This document shows positions 11,001 to 21,577 of a stretch of DNA of 64,000 nt, piece by piece (position 1 is the first letter of the stretch; the number at the start of each line of letters is the position of its first letter). The notes under the pieces were generated by a model. The model had not been told where the DNA came from, ran no database searches, and was given only the letters and a program-made list of their open reading frames with translations. Source of the stretch: Gongronella butleri (Eukaryota > Mucoromycota > Mucoromycetes > Mucorales > Cunninghamellaceae); contig JAIWZP010000035.1 in assembly GCA_025201375.1 (NCBI GenBank), forward strand, positions 124,001 through 188,000, given 5' to 3'. The translations under genes and the position numbers were made by a program.

Positions 11001-14000
11001 GAGATCCCCGAGCATCTCTTCTCGACGCTGCTCATGGAAAAGACTATCGAGTCGGATACGTTCCATCTGTACATGGACATGATCGACAAGGACCAGGTGC
11101 CCAGCAATGTCGATGTTGAACAATTCCTGATCTTGTTCCAATTGGGCTGCTGTCAAGTGTTTGAAACCGTGCTCGCAGCCAAACCACTGGATATTGCCAC
11201 ACTCCTGTTCATGGAACGATGGATCCTGTGCGTGAAAAAAAAAGCATTCCTTTTCATGTCTGATTCGAGTATTTCTCATTTTTCCACTTTTTTTAAAAAA
11301 AAAAAAATAGTGATATGATCAAGACATTCCACACGTGGAATGAGGCAATCCGAGCGCGTCTGCCGCATCTTTTTGCAAAACACCAGACGTTCAAGCTGTG
11401 CATTGCTGCCTACATCTGCTATATCCTCATTACAACCAAGCAGCGCCATTATGAAAAATCGTGGGTGCTCCTGTCGCATCTGTCGCGCTTCATGGACCAC
11501 ATCCATGAGCCAGACCCCACGCCCGTCGTCGTCGCCGTCTTTGCCGAGATCATCAAAAACGAGTCCAAGATGGTAAAATCGGCCACAATGTATCTAAAAT
11601 GACCATTTTTTCTCATTTTTTTTTTCTTTTTCACCAGGTGGATATGGATCCGGAGGACTTTGAAAGCGTGTCCGACGACAGCATATTTGGCTTTGATCTG
11701 AACGAGGAGCAGTACAAGCCAAAGCAAGGGTACCAGGACGTGTCGACGGGCGCCGTCGTCCTGGAAGCTGCAACGCTCAATTTTGTTCTTGGTCTGCTCG
11801 AGATTGGCATGCACCAAAGCCAGGAGGACGAGGAGGACGACGGTAAAAAAAAAAAAAAAAAAAAAAAAAAGGCGCCACGCACCATATGTCAATTGTGCGC
11901 CCTGACGCGATTTTTTGGTTTTTTTTTTTTGAAACAGAGACCCTGATTGATTTTGTGTGGACCTCTTTGCTGGACCCCGTTGCCTACCGTGCACACACGC
12001 TGGAGAAGGACATTGACAAGCAGCTGGGCCCGGATATGAACCGAAGTAAGCCATTGGGGTTGAATACGATGCGTTATTTCTGGTGAATGTCGATTAATCG
12101 CCGCTTTTTCCCTGTTTATAGGCAGCGTGCTACGACAATTCAAGACCCTGCGGCAGAAAAAGTACTGGCACTCGCTCAAGACACTTGTGCCCGTTTCGGA
12201 TCTGCTGCCATTTGTCCATTTCATGGTAATGTCGTTTGAAAATTCATGAAAAGGAAGATGCTCACATTCCTTTCTGTGTTGCAGCCGCCCGAGGTGAACG
12301 TACTGCCGGATGACATGCACCAGCTTCATTCCAGCACGGTGTACAATGCAGGCACGACGATCCACGCCTTTTGTATTAACAACAAATCGCACAGTTATGC
12401 GAGCGGAGACCTCTTTGCCGTGTGCACCAAGAACGAAATTCAAGAGATCGACATTACCAAGTCGCAACGCTTTGTCGCCGTAAAGACACCACTGTGCAAG
12501 AACGCGGGCGGGGCTCAATGGCTCACGCTTTTTCTTTTTTTTCTCCCTTTCTCTTTTTTTTTTTTTTTAGCCTTTGCTGCGCCCTGGCTCAAGCTCTTCC
12601 AGAGAATGGCCTCATCACGATATGCCAGACAGCTACCCAGACACGGAGGAGGAATTGGACGCCATGTCGTCGGATGTCGAGCTGGATGCCAATGGAGAAC
12701 ACCTTGCTGCGCCGCATCCGCACGTGCCCGGTGGCCATCACGGCAAGCCAGCCGCCATCCGTCGTGGATTACACTATCAGCCGTCTTCCAGCAAGTCCAG
12801 TGCTGCATCCACACCAGTCTCTGGCCGACTCTTGCAGCCCGACGATCGAAACAAGCACCCAAGCAATGACAATCTTCACGAATTTGTTAAACGATCCTTT
12901 GGTAAGACAAAAAACGCCCCCTTGCGCCGTTTCCTCGTCTCCATTCATTTTTTGATAGGCAAAGAAGACGTTGTCCGATCGCCAACTGGTACAAGCTCCG
13001 TGGGCTCCATGGTCGAACACAATGAACGCATGGTAAATGCCTCTCTATTCTTCTTTTTTTCGTTGCTTACGCGTGTCTCGGTATCATTTAGATCACACTA
13101 AAGCGCCCTGTGGCCGCCACGTGCGCCGAGACGCATCCTCAATACCCTCTTTGTAAGCGAAAAAAAAAACAAAGAAGAAAAAAAGCGGATATTTGCCTTA
13201 TTTCGTCGTTTCTCGTGTAGACATCACTGGGTGCGAGGTGCAGGGTGAGGGGCCAAGTGCCATGCTATGGCAATTTGGCCAAGAACGCGAAATTGCGAGC
13301 TACTACGGGTGCCATGGCAAAGTGACACGAATCCACTTTGATCCCTATGGCCAAAAGTTCGGTGCATGCGATACCACCGGTGCGCTGTGTTTGTGGAAAT
13401 TTGATGCACATGTCCAATCGCACCGACCTTATTATGTAATGCCATGGGCAGAGTGCAATGGGCGCGTATTTTTTTTTTTAAAAAAAAAAAAAAGATCGAC
13501 TTACGCGCTTTTCCTTCTGCCCATTCCTTCCATTAGACCTTATCCTGCCATTCCAAAGCCACGCGAGACTTCACCTTCCTGAATGCTAGCAGTCTCTTGG
13601 CTACGGCCGGCACGTCGGCAGCTATGGCACGCAGGTATAATGATAATTTCTGGTCCTGTCGCGCACAATTGCTGATTTTCTTTTCTTTTTTTTTTATGTA
13701 GACGCGATCATTTGTGTATATGGGACACACTGTTACCACCCGCATCGTCACTTGTGTGCTGTAGGTCTTGAGCTGGGAGAAACGACGCAAAAGAGCTCAT
13801 TTTTATTACATTTTTCTCTCTCTCTCTTGCACTTCCAGCCTTACCCGGACACGACAGCGGCGCCTACGCGGTCGCGTACGACGGCGACCATCTGCTTTTC
13901 TCAGGTGGCAAGCGCGGCGAGGTGGTCGTGTCCGACATGCGCCAGCGATCCACGATGCACACATTCACCGCGCACTCGACGCGCATTCGGTCCATTTGTG

Positions 14001-14394
14001 TGGACAAGGAAAAGCAGACATTGATCACAGGCTCCATCGACGGCGAGCTAAAGGTAACATTCGCCCTCACCAACCCGCGTCCGCGACACGTCATTGCCTA
14101 TTTTACTGATTTGTCGCTTTTTTTTTTAAGATCTGGGACGCACGGACGTACAAACTTCAGCGTTCTTTTGACCTGCAGCCGCGCAACAGGTTCCTCGCGC
14201 CCACCTTTAATCGCATTCCGGTAAGACTTGCACGGTGCGACAGCGATGATGCGATGATGGTGTCTGATTTTTATAAATACGCGCTTTTTGTGTTCTAGCT
14301 CAAAGCGTTTGGCGTCACGCAAATCCAGACGATGCCCGAAAGCAGCTTTGTGTACACATCTGGTCCTGGTGGAATTATCCGGTGCTCTATGTAG
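5064..14394 (+). CDS. RAV1: Rav1/DmX-like RAVE complex subunit (Rabconnectin-3 alpha family)
   Basis: A very large gene of about 35 exons from ATG 5064 (MLLGQVCTG) to TAG 14392-14394, roughly 2,300 aa by summing exons. The N-terminal half is WD40-like (for example LAVAYDAFVELFEL, GDSLAVWHEQ and QTNVWKYNVDKM). The family-diagnostic Rav1 C-terminal region spans about 8.9-10.1 kb, with ARNTYLSKQ, DPVNCTLFYLALRKK, LWRTAHSHKEQ, FLANDFTEQRWQRAAAKNAFVLLGKQRFEYAAAFFLLADKLQD in separate stretches, and AIAICRVYEGDHCP. An acidic segment with repeated DLFASDD and DIFADM motifs lies at 10.36-10.72 kb. The C-terminus is a second WD40 array (13.2-14.4 kb; GKRGEVVVSDMRQ, TGSIDGELKIWDARTYK). Known role: with Skp1 and Rav2, RAVE promotes assembly of V1 and Vo sectors of the vacuolar ATPase. 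Individual exon edges were checked only by frame and GT/AG; a few may be off. Confidence 0.85.
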
Positions 14395-14716
14395 TATTTT
14401 TTTTTTTTTGTTCTTGTAATGTATGATACACTTTTTTGTCCTTTTTGCAATTTTGTAAGGGTTGCCGTGGAATTGAACATCCGCGCGCCGATGGAGGGGG
14501 ATTTGTTTGTTCCCCGGGATATGCGACGCATTGTTTCTTTCTTTTTCTCACACCAAAACGCGGGGGAGACACTAAAGTTGCGGGTCGGACGACGTCATAT
14601 GGATTTTCCCTCGGCCATATTCTATTTTTCGCTTCTTTTCTTCGTGTATATACTGTTGCGCCTTCAGTCCCTTTTCAAAAAACGACGAAAGCTCACCAGA
14701 AACCTACGATACAATA
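14395..14716. other. Intergenic gap between Rav1-like gene and small orphan gene
   Basis: AT-rich spacer that must contain the Rav1 3' end and the promoter of the small gene. A TATA-like stretch (GTATATACTG) lies at about 14645, some 70 bp before the ATG. Nothing else is recognised. Confidence 0.4.
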
Positions 14717-15314
14717 ATGACTGATATCTCTACCCTCGGAAAACGCTGGCAGTCGCTGCGTGACTCGGATGACAAGGCAGAACAGGCCCAAGTCCTCAAG
14801 GTAAGACACACACGGATGCCTGCCATCGTCCTCGCTTGGCCCACGCACACTCAAACACGTGCTCCTTTTTTGATTTTTGGTGCCATGTCAGTCTTTTTCG
14901 GACTTGGTGCAGCAGGGTACACCCGCGACGCAAGTGCTGACGCACTTGGGTCAGCCGGACGACATGAAACCAACATTGGGCGCCGCGGGGGCCGTCCCGA
15001 CAATGCCAGGTAAGAAGCCCAATTGCACGAAATGCGCGCAAAATATTTGTCGCCGTCCTAAACGCGTCATTTTTGCCCCAAAGGTCCCGCTGTGCCCGAA
15101 CCGCTCGGTGCTGAACCAGCCAGTATGTATTTTATTTACTATGCAAATCGCGAAAACAAGTCCGCGTACGCCGCGTTCAAGGTAAGATACACGAAAAGAG
15201 CGAAAAGAAGTCCTGGCGCCATCATCGGATCGACTGATTTTTTTTTTTTTTTTTTGTTACGCCCAGGTTGACGCGGCATCCGAAAAAGTGCAATCGGCTG
15301 AGTGGCATCAATGA
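14717..15314 (+). CDS. Small conserved-looking protein of unknown function
   Basis: Four exons (14717..14800, 14892..15009, 15084..15181, 15267..15314) splice in frame to 115 aa beginning MTDISTLGKRWQSLRD and ending SAEWHQ. All introns are canonical GT-AG and every exon junction keeps phase, which supports a real gene despite its size. No domain is recognised. The N-terminal half is charged and probably helical; the middle is Gly/Ala/Pro-rich with LTHLGQPDD, followed by a hydrophobic MYFIYYANRENKSAYAAF segment too short for a confident membrane span. It lies 322 bp downstream of the Rav1-like gene on the same strand and borders repeat block A. Confidence 0.6.
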
Positions 15315-15519
15315 GGAACGACTTGTTTGCTTTCATTGTCTCGTGGCTCGCCAAGCTGATCTCCTGAAATTTGATCCCGAGAACAAAGAAAATAAAAAAA
15401 AATGTCGCTGCACTCCCTTTTAACCATCTAAACATGACCCTCGAGTCAATGTCCATGGTAACGAATATCATGTCTGCCAAACCGATATCGAAAATCGTGT
15501 TTTCAGAGTCATTGCACAC

Positions 15520-17132
15520 AAACTCGCCGAAATCTCAATGCCTTGTTTCCAAAAGACAAGCGCTTTTGCCGTCTTTAATTACAGATTCATTTGAGATGAC
15601 TCGCGCGTCGATACGTTGCGCCATTGTCGCCGACGCTATCAGAATGGACAAGACCTTACCCCATTTTTGCAGGGCCCATCCTCCGGATCCTGTTCATCGG
15701 GCCCTATACAGTATTTGAGCGAGATGATGATGAACACGAAAATCCGACGATGTGAATTCTTTTCCCAAATCTGATTACTCAGTCCTGCGAAAATGCATTT
15801 TGCATAATTTCAGGGCCAAAACAGGATCAAAACGACTTTCTGAAGGCGAACTCGCTGAGAACTCGAAGCGATGTCCCCAAACCACAAGCGCTTTTACCGC
15901 GTTTGCCCGCTGATTCATTGGAGGTGACTCTCGCGTTGGAGCGCTCAACCGTTGATGCTGTACGAGACCAAATGGCGGCGATCTACTCGTCTTACGCCTA
16001 TGATACTAGCGCTTCATCAGAAACTTGCTCATCTGGTCCCAAATTTGGACCAGTTGAGGGTAGACCCAATTCTCCAGCGTTGTTAATTTTTTTTCGCAAA
16101 TCGGATAACTCAGTTAGGAGAAATCTCGAGATTCGTGTTTGCTGGTGAAAACGCAGCGCCAAACAGTATTTTACGCGTTCCTCCCGATGAGCCTGACCAG
16201 ACGACTCCAAATTTATACCAGTGGACAGTCGACCCAAAACTTCGATGATTCCACGTTTTTCAGAGATCAGATTATTCAGTTCTGAGAAATTGCAGTTTGC
16301 ATAATTTCAGGGCCAAAACAGGATCAAAACGACCCCTCAAGGCTAACTCGCCGAGAACATGACGCGATGTCCCCAGACTACAAGCGCTTTCACCGTGTTT
16401 GCCCGCTGATTCATTGGAGGTGACTCACGAATCAGGGCGCTCAGCCGTTGGCGGCGTACGAGACCAAATGCTGGCGAATTTACAGTATCATACCCCCTGT
16501 ACGCCTATAAAACTGGCGCTCCTTCTGAAACCTGCTTTTCTGATCCCAAATTTGGACCAGTTGATGGTAGACCCAACAATTCTCCAACGGTGTTAATTTT
16601 TTTTGAGAATCGGATCACTCAGTCTCGAGAAATCTCGAGATTCGTATTTGCTACGTAGTGAAAAACTCAATCAGTGCAAAACCATTTTTTACCGCACTTA
16701 CGCGTTTCTCCCTACAAGTATGAGCCTGACCATCTACAGTACCTCCAAATACTACAGTAGACTAGTGGAAACTCGACTCAAATCCGACGATGCATCATAT
16801 CAAGTTTTTTTCCAGAGATCGGATCATTCAGTCCTGAGAAAATCCATTTTGCAAAAATTCAGGACCAAAAGTCCAAAACAGTGTCCAAATCGCCTACTGT
16901 ATTGTCGAAACAACGGACAAAAATGCAGTGAATCACATTTTCTGCCAAAACCAGACGACTATGATATGACTGTATTGAGATACAGTAACCATAAACTACG
17001 TTGTTCAAGCATTACAGTACGACGTACGTACAGTACAAAAATATTCAACCTCGATGTTCTATCATAGGCAACGGATTAAGCAACACACGGCGCTTTTACT
17101 GTAACGTGTCGAAGGCACCTAGCGCGTCTCTA
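15520..17132. repeat. Repeat block A, part 1: tandem ~500-bp units
   Basis: Diverged copies of a non-coding unit of about 500 bp. A diagnostic core (caaaccacaagcgcttttac and following gattcatttgaggtgactc) recurs near 15535, 15875 and 16370. Associated landmarks, also about 500 bp apart, are a ctcgagattcgtgtttgct motif (about 16125 and 16635) and the phrase cataatttcagggccaaaac (about 15805 and 16300). No open reading frame is conserved between copies, so it is not a recognisable coding transposon. The same units recur in block B (42.6-43.9 kb) and once at 19.98-20.3 kb. The origin is unknown: degenerate satellite or remnant of a large element. Confidence 0.75.
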
Positions 17133-18655
17133 CAGTATGTTGTGCCCACAGAAGGGCACCGGGGCCACAGGCACGACGGGGACAGCATTGGTTGGAGAAA
17201 GCATTGTGGCAGGTTTATTAGAGAATAAATGTGTGATTGTGGAGATAAATAAGGGAAAAAGGAAGGACGTGGTGCGCTGTGCGGATGTCCTTTTATTACA
17301 GTATACTCTAAGGATCAAGAAAAAATAGGGGGTCGTACAGTATCTACAGATGAGTCAAGAACTCAAGATGATGGATCTGAAGGATCCGTCTCAGATCTCT
17401 CAGTAAAAAGGGATTAATAAACGCCATGCATGTTAAGGGTCAATTGCATGTTGTTAGGACCGGCGGTTGGGTCATCATGTGTCAAATTTGGCATTGATCT
17501 GGATGATGCGTAGCAGATCAGACCTGCATTTAAGCTCAGTTGCACACACGCTCTGACATGTGATGCCTGATGTAAAATTGGTGGGTGGAGAAATGTGACA
17601 AGAAAACAAAAGACAAGAAATACAATCGCAAACAGATACGGTTTATTGAAATGTAAAACGATTCTCTATTTATACAAAACGTGAAAGGACAATGGTATCA
17701 GATCGTGAGATGCGGAGAAACAACGCTGTAAGAGAGAGCTGTCGAGACTCTCCGTATCTGAGGCAAAACATACTATCTGTCGCTTTGCATCAATTGTTAA
17801 AAGACCTCGGATCGGTATCAAGGGCGTTTGTTTCAATCCATTGAATGCCATCGATGAGTATACACATGGGGCTGATCAGGGCATGGGCATTGAGCCGGTG
17901 AAACCAGCGCCTGCGGCGCGCGGCTTTTTCTTTTTTTTTTTTTTTTATATTCTATTTTTGCCATGCTTGGCCCGAGCTCGTGGCTGGTCATAGCCGAGCC
18001 ACGACTCTGCATGTCTGGATCATTTGTATTAAGGGCATTGATGGATGCATCACGTATTGAGCGCGTACAATTAAATGTGAGAGCATAAAGGATGATAAAG
18101 GTGCGCATTCCTTATTATGGGCATCATGATTACAGTGCGATGCGGATGACGGCCCGACAGCGGCCTGAGCGAGAGCGGGGAATCAAACCCCAGATTGGGA
18201 AGGAGCGTCGGAGCGACGTGTGCGGCAATTGCCTATTTTTTCACAACACTGGTAAAATACAAGGTACGCGCCATTGCGCGTCTAAACAACTTGATCGCTT
18301 ATGCTCTGAGGACGGCAAATACAACACCTGACATCTAATTCGCCTCAAGATAGCCTATTTCCATAGCCTATCATATTTACTGTAAACGTCTCTTTCCCCT
18401 CTATTATTTTCCCTTTCTTTTCTCTCTCTCTCACTTTTGACATAAAAACCTACCTTTAGTCCTATTATCATTGTGCTCCTTTTCATTCACATCATACATT
18501 GGTGTTGGCCATCAGGAATTAGGGGCTAAGAGCGGTCGCGCGAAGGGGACAGCCTTGAGGAGGAATGGCACAGGAGCGCCGCGTACAGTATGATAAGAAA
18601 AGAAAAAAATGTAGTATGGCGTGAATCTTGGCTTTGCGGGCATAACACAGTATCA
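17133..18655. mobile_element. 1.5-kb insertion into repeat block A (unclassified, TA-flanked)
   Basis: Sequence present in block A but absent from block B. The two blocks align up to 17131-17132 (TA) and again from 18656-18657 (TA), matching the uninterrupted B sequence around 45902-45903. The ends have weak inverted similarity: tgttgtgcccaca just inside the left edge and, reversed, tgttatgcccgca at the right. The outer edges carry cagtatg and cagtatca. No transposase frame is visible. Inside is a long T-run near 17930. This may be a non-autonomous DNA element; alternatively block B lost the segment. Confidence 0.5.
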
Positions 18656-19560
18656 TATCGAATGATGAGACCAGTTTTATCGATGGATGGCTGAAACTCT
18701 CAGAGAAAATTCATTTTTTCAACAAAATCTTTGATCACGATTTGCTCGATAACAGCTTAATAAACCTGTAATTTTTATTCCAGTTTTACTAAATAACAAA
18801 CAGTGGAGCAAAGCATCTAATGGCGGATGACTTGCAGCGCTAGCTTGGGTTTTAACTTTTTGCATCGGTCATTTTTTTCACCAGGCTGCAGCCCACTCAT
18901 CATCAGTACATCAGCGGACAAAAATGTGAAAAATAAAAAATAAAAAAAATGAAAAAAAATAAAAATTCCATGCAATCCACGCACTCAATTTGGAAGTGTC
19001 AAACCTTAAATTTTTGCATAAAAATTCGCACCAAAGTAGGCACTTTTCTCAGTCGATCGCCGTTCATGCGTCACTCTTTGGGCATTTATCAAAAGTTGAG
19101 GCGACGTGCCATTTTGTCTGCCAATGGCAAATTGTCGGATTTACCTGTTTGGGATGCATTGATCACTCGGAGTTCGAAATTCCCCAAATTTGGCATTTTC
19201 TGAGATTGAAATTTGTGAACCCTGAGTGACCCCTGAATTCTTCAAAAGTGGTCATAGCGCTTTGGGGATTAAAGCTTTTTTGTTGCAAAATTTGCGCTGA
19301 ATGCGATGCAGCTAATTTTGAGCGGGGTCGACCACGCAGAAATGTTCAGATGAACGTAAAATAGTACAAATAGGAGGCTTTTGGCATTTTCGAGTCGAAA
19401 AAAAATGGGGCGGGTCCGTCTTGGGCACTGAACCGTAGTTTAAGCCGTGACGCATTTTTCATTGGCAGGAGGCCATGCTGTAAAAATATTTCTGGAAGCA
19501 CAACAGGCCGGCAAAGTCTGAAAAACACGCTCTTCGATTTTTAAAAGGTAAATGTGTACG
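18656..19560. repeat. Repeat block A, part 2: tail segment
   Basis: About 0.9 kb that aligns by eye to 45902-46770 in block B. Shared landmarks are ccagttttatcgatg, gatcacgatttgctcga, gggttttaactttttgcatcgg, cgatcgccgttcatgcgtca and ggtcatagcgctttgg-like text. No conserved coding frame. The short end piece (ttctgga-gcacagcag and following) recurs a third time near 35535-35580. Confidence 0.75.
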
Positions 19561-20350
19561 TGCGTTTTTTTTTGCAGTGTATCGCAATGCTTCAGGCATT
19601 GAAATGGTACAGTAGCACAGGTCAGTTTCTGTATACTGTACTTACTACTTACAGTAGATTGAACCACGACGGGCCAAACGCTTCACTTTTGTGCAAAAAT
19701 CCAAAAACAACAGATGAAATTTGAGTGTTTTTGCACATTTTCTCGCATTCTCGCTCGGGCACTTGCTAAGATATTGACTGGTTTTATTGACGCTCGGGAA
19801 AGCTCAAATTTGTAAACAAGAAGTCAAGAACAGACTTGCAGAGTCGAGCCAAGCATCATGTACGGTACTGTATCATATGTACAGTAGTATGCCGAACCAA
19901 AATCGAAAGTGCGAGTTCTCAGAGCTACCGTACGTACAGATATTGCATAACCAAGTCGCCGAAACTGCAATGCGATCGTCTCTCCAAAACACAAGCGCTT
20001 TTACCGCGTTTGGCTGCTGATTCATTTGTGGTGACTCATGCGTCGATACTTTGGGTCATTACCGCAGTAAGCAACTAGATGCTAGTGATTTTACATTTTT
20101 GCCCTCCTTTATGATACCCCTATTTTAAATGGCGCTCCTCCCTCGGAAACGTGCTCGTCTGGTGTTCTGGTCCCAGGTTTGAACTAGTTGATGGTAAATC
20201 CAAGTCACTGACGGTGTTAACTTTTTTCTTTCGCGAATTGGATCACTCAATCATGAGATATCTCGAGATTTCTGTTTGCTAGTGAAAATATCTCGGCCAT
20301 GGGCTCTACTAATTTTTTTACGCGTCTTACTGTACTCTGGAGGTCAATTA
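19561..20350. repeat. Repeat block A, part 3: extra unit copy with many TACTGTA-like motifs
   Basis: From about 19975 to 20300 another diverged copy of the ~500-bp unit is present (cacaagcgcttttaccgcgt, gagatatctcgagatttctgtttgct). The stretch before it (19600-19940) is dense in tacagta, tactgta and gtatcat motifs. No gene is recognised. Confidence 0.6.
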
Positions 20351-21386
20351 CTGTAGTTTAAATCTCTATGGTAAAATGATTGCAGCCCGCAAACGAGCAT
20401 GAATGCTCTGCTTTTTTGAACATATCTAGAGTAAGTATAACACGAGCCCGATGATTTATGCGTGTGCATTGTGACACGGAACGTGGTCGCGACCTGCTTA
20501 TTTGAGTTTGAATCGTGTCATAAAACAGTGTCTATGAATAGCCATGGTCCGTGGCCATTCTTTATTTTTTTTCAAACGGTGCGTAGAATCTGTGGGCAAT
20601 CCGTCCATGGCCAATTTTCCTGTGTTTAGGCAACTTGGTGATATGCTTGGACAACAGGCCAGCCCTGCATCAACGTCGGCATTGTCTTTGTTTGGCAAGC
20701 CTGGCGACAGATTACTTGTGAATCCCTTTGTTCTCCTTGCTCTCCCCTCCCCCCTGTTTTCTCTCCGTTCACTCCCCCCCCAATTTTAGATCATGCCGGT
20801 CCCCTTTTTTGTTCCTATTCCTGGTAAAATAAAAAGGTATGTGATAGAACCAGTGGAAGCCTGACACAATGCAGTGCGACCGCGGCTCCCATGCTAATAT
20901 TGCTTCTTTGCTTGGGTCTGCTGGTCTCCCGCAGAGCCGCCGCCGCTCCGACGTCGACTGCCCCTTTTTTTCACATTAACAAGCACGCTGCTGAGGCTAC
21001 AAAAGGTGGCTTTAGGCGGCACCATTTGTTGCTGATGGTGGATGACGCGAGATCCAGGTTGATTTTTTTTGAAGCGATGAGGGGCCAGCGCGTAAGAAAA
21101 CAAGGAAGACGCTTGCCGCCGATGCGTAGTGGTGGATCGGCGCGCGGAGTTGGACGCTGGGATGAACTGCCGGCCAGCTGCAGCTTCATGCACATGGCGT
21201 ACGCATCCTTTCAAATGAGTGCATGAAACGTTCCATTGTGCGACCCCCCCTCATTACCTCGCTCCTTGTCCCTCCCTATTCTCCCTGTCACGAAGCTTTC
21301 GCTATTGCTCTCACTCTCCCATGGTGACCCAAACAAACAACTTGCCCCCCTTTTCCGCACTAGTGGCCTTGATCCCCCTCTTTCTC

Positions 21387-21423
<37 letters not shown>

Positions 21424-21577
21424 ATTATGGGATATCATAAAGGATGGTGGGATTATGCAACTTGGTCCTTTTTTTTCTCTCTTTCTTTCTCTTTCCACAT
21501 CAACTTGCTTTCTCCTCTCGCACACCCCCCTTTTTGCGAGGAAGAGCATTTTTATTTTATTTTTTCGCTGACTTTAT
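20351..21577. other. Intergenic region upstream of the TLDc gene
   Basis: No supported gene. Two short open frames (20544-20789 and 20891-21226) lack domains and splice partners that would convince. The segment nearest the next gene has a T-run of about 30 nt (21391-21420) and pyrimidine-rich stretches typical of promoters here. Confidence 0.4.

Noticed and set aside
18150..18260. tRNA-like B-box (gggaatcaaaccc on plus, reversed ggtttgattcc)
   Set aside because: One mismatch to the B-box consensus, and no acceptor or anticodon stems could be folded around it. At most a relic of a tRNA-derived element inside the 1.5-kb insertion.
20891..21226. Possible small secreted protein (MLILLLCLGLLVS start)
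   Set aside because: The hydrophobic start resembles a signal peptide, but the rest is unlike a folded or cysteine-rich secreted protein and it overlaps open frames in other phases. Support is too weak.
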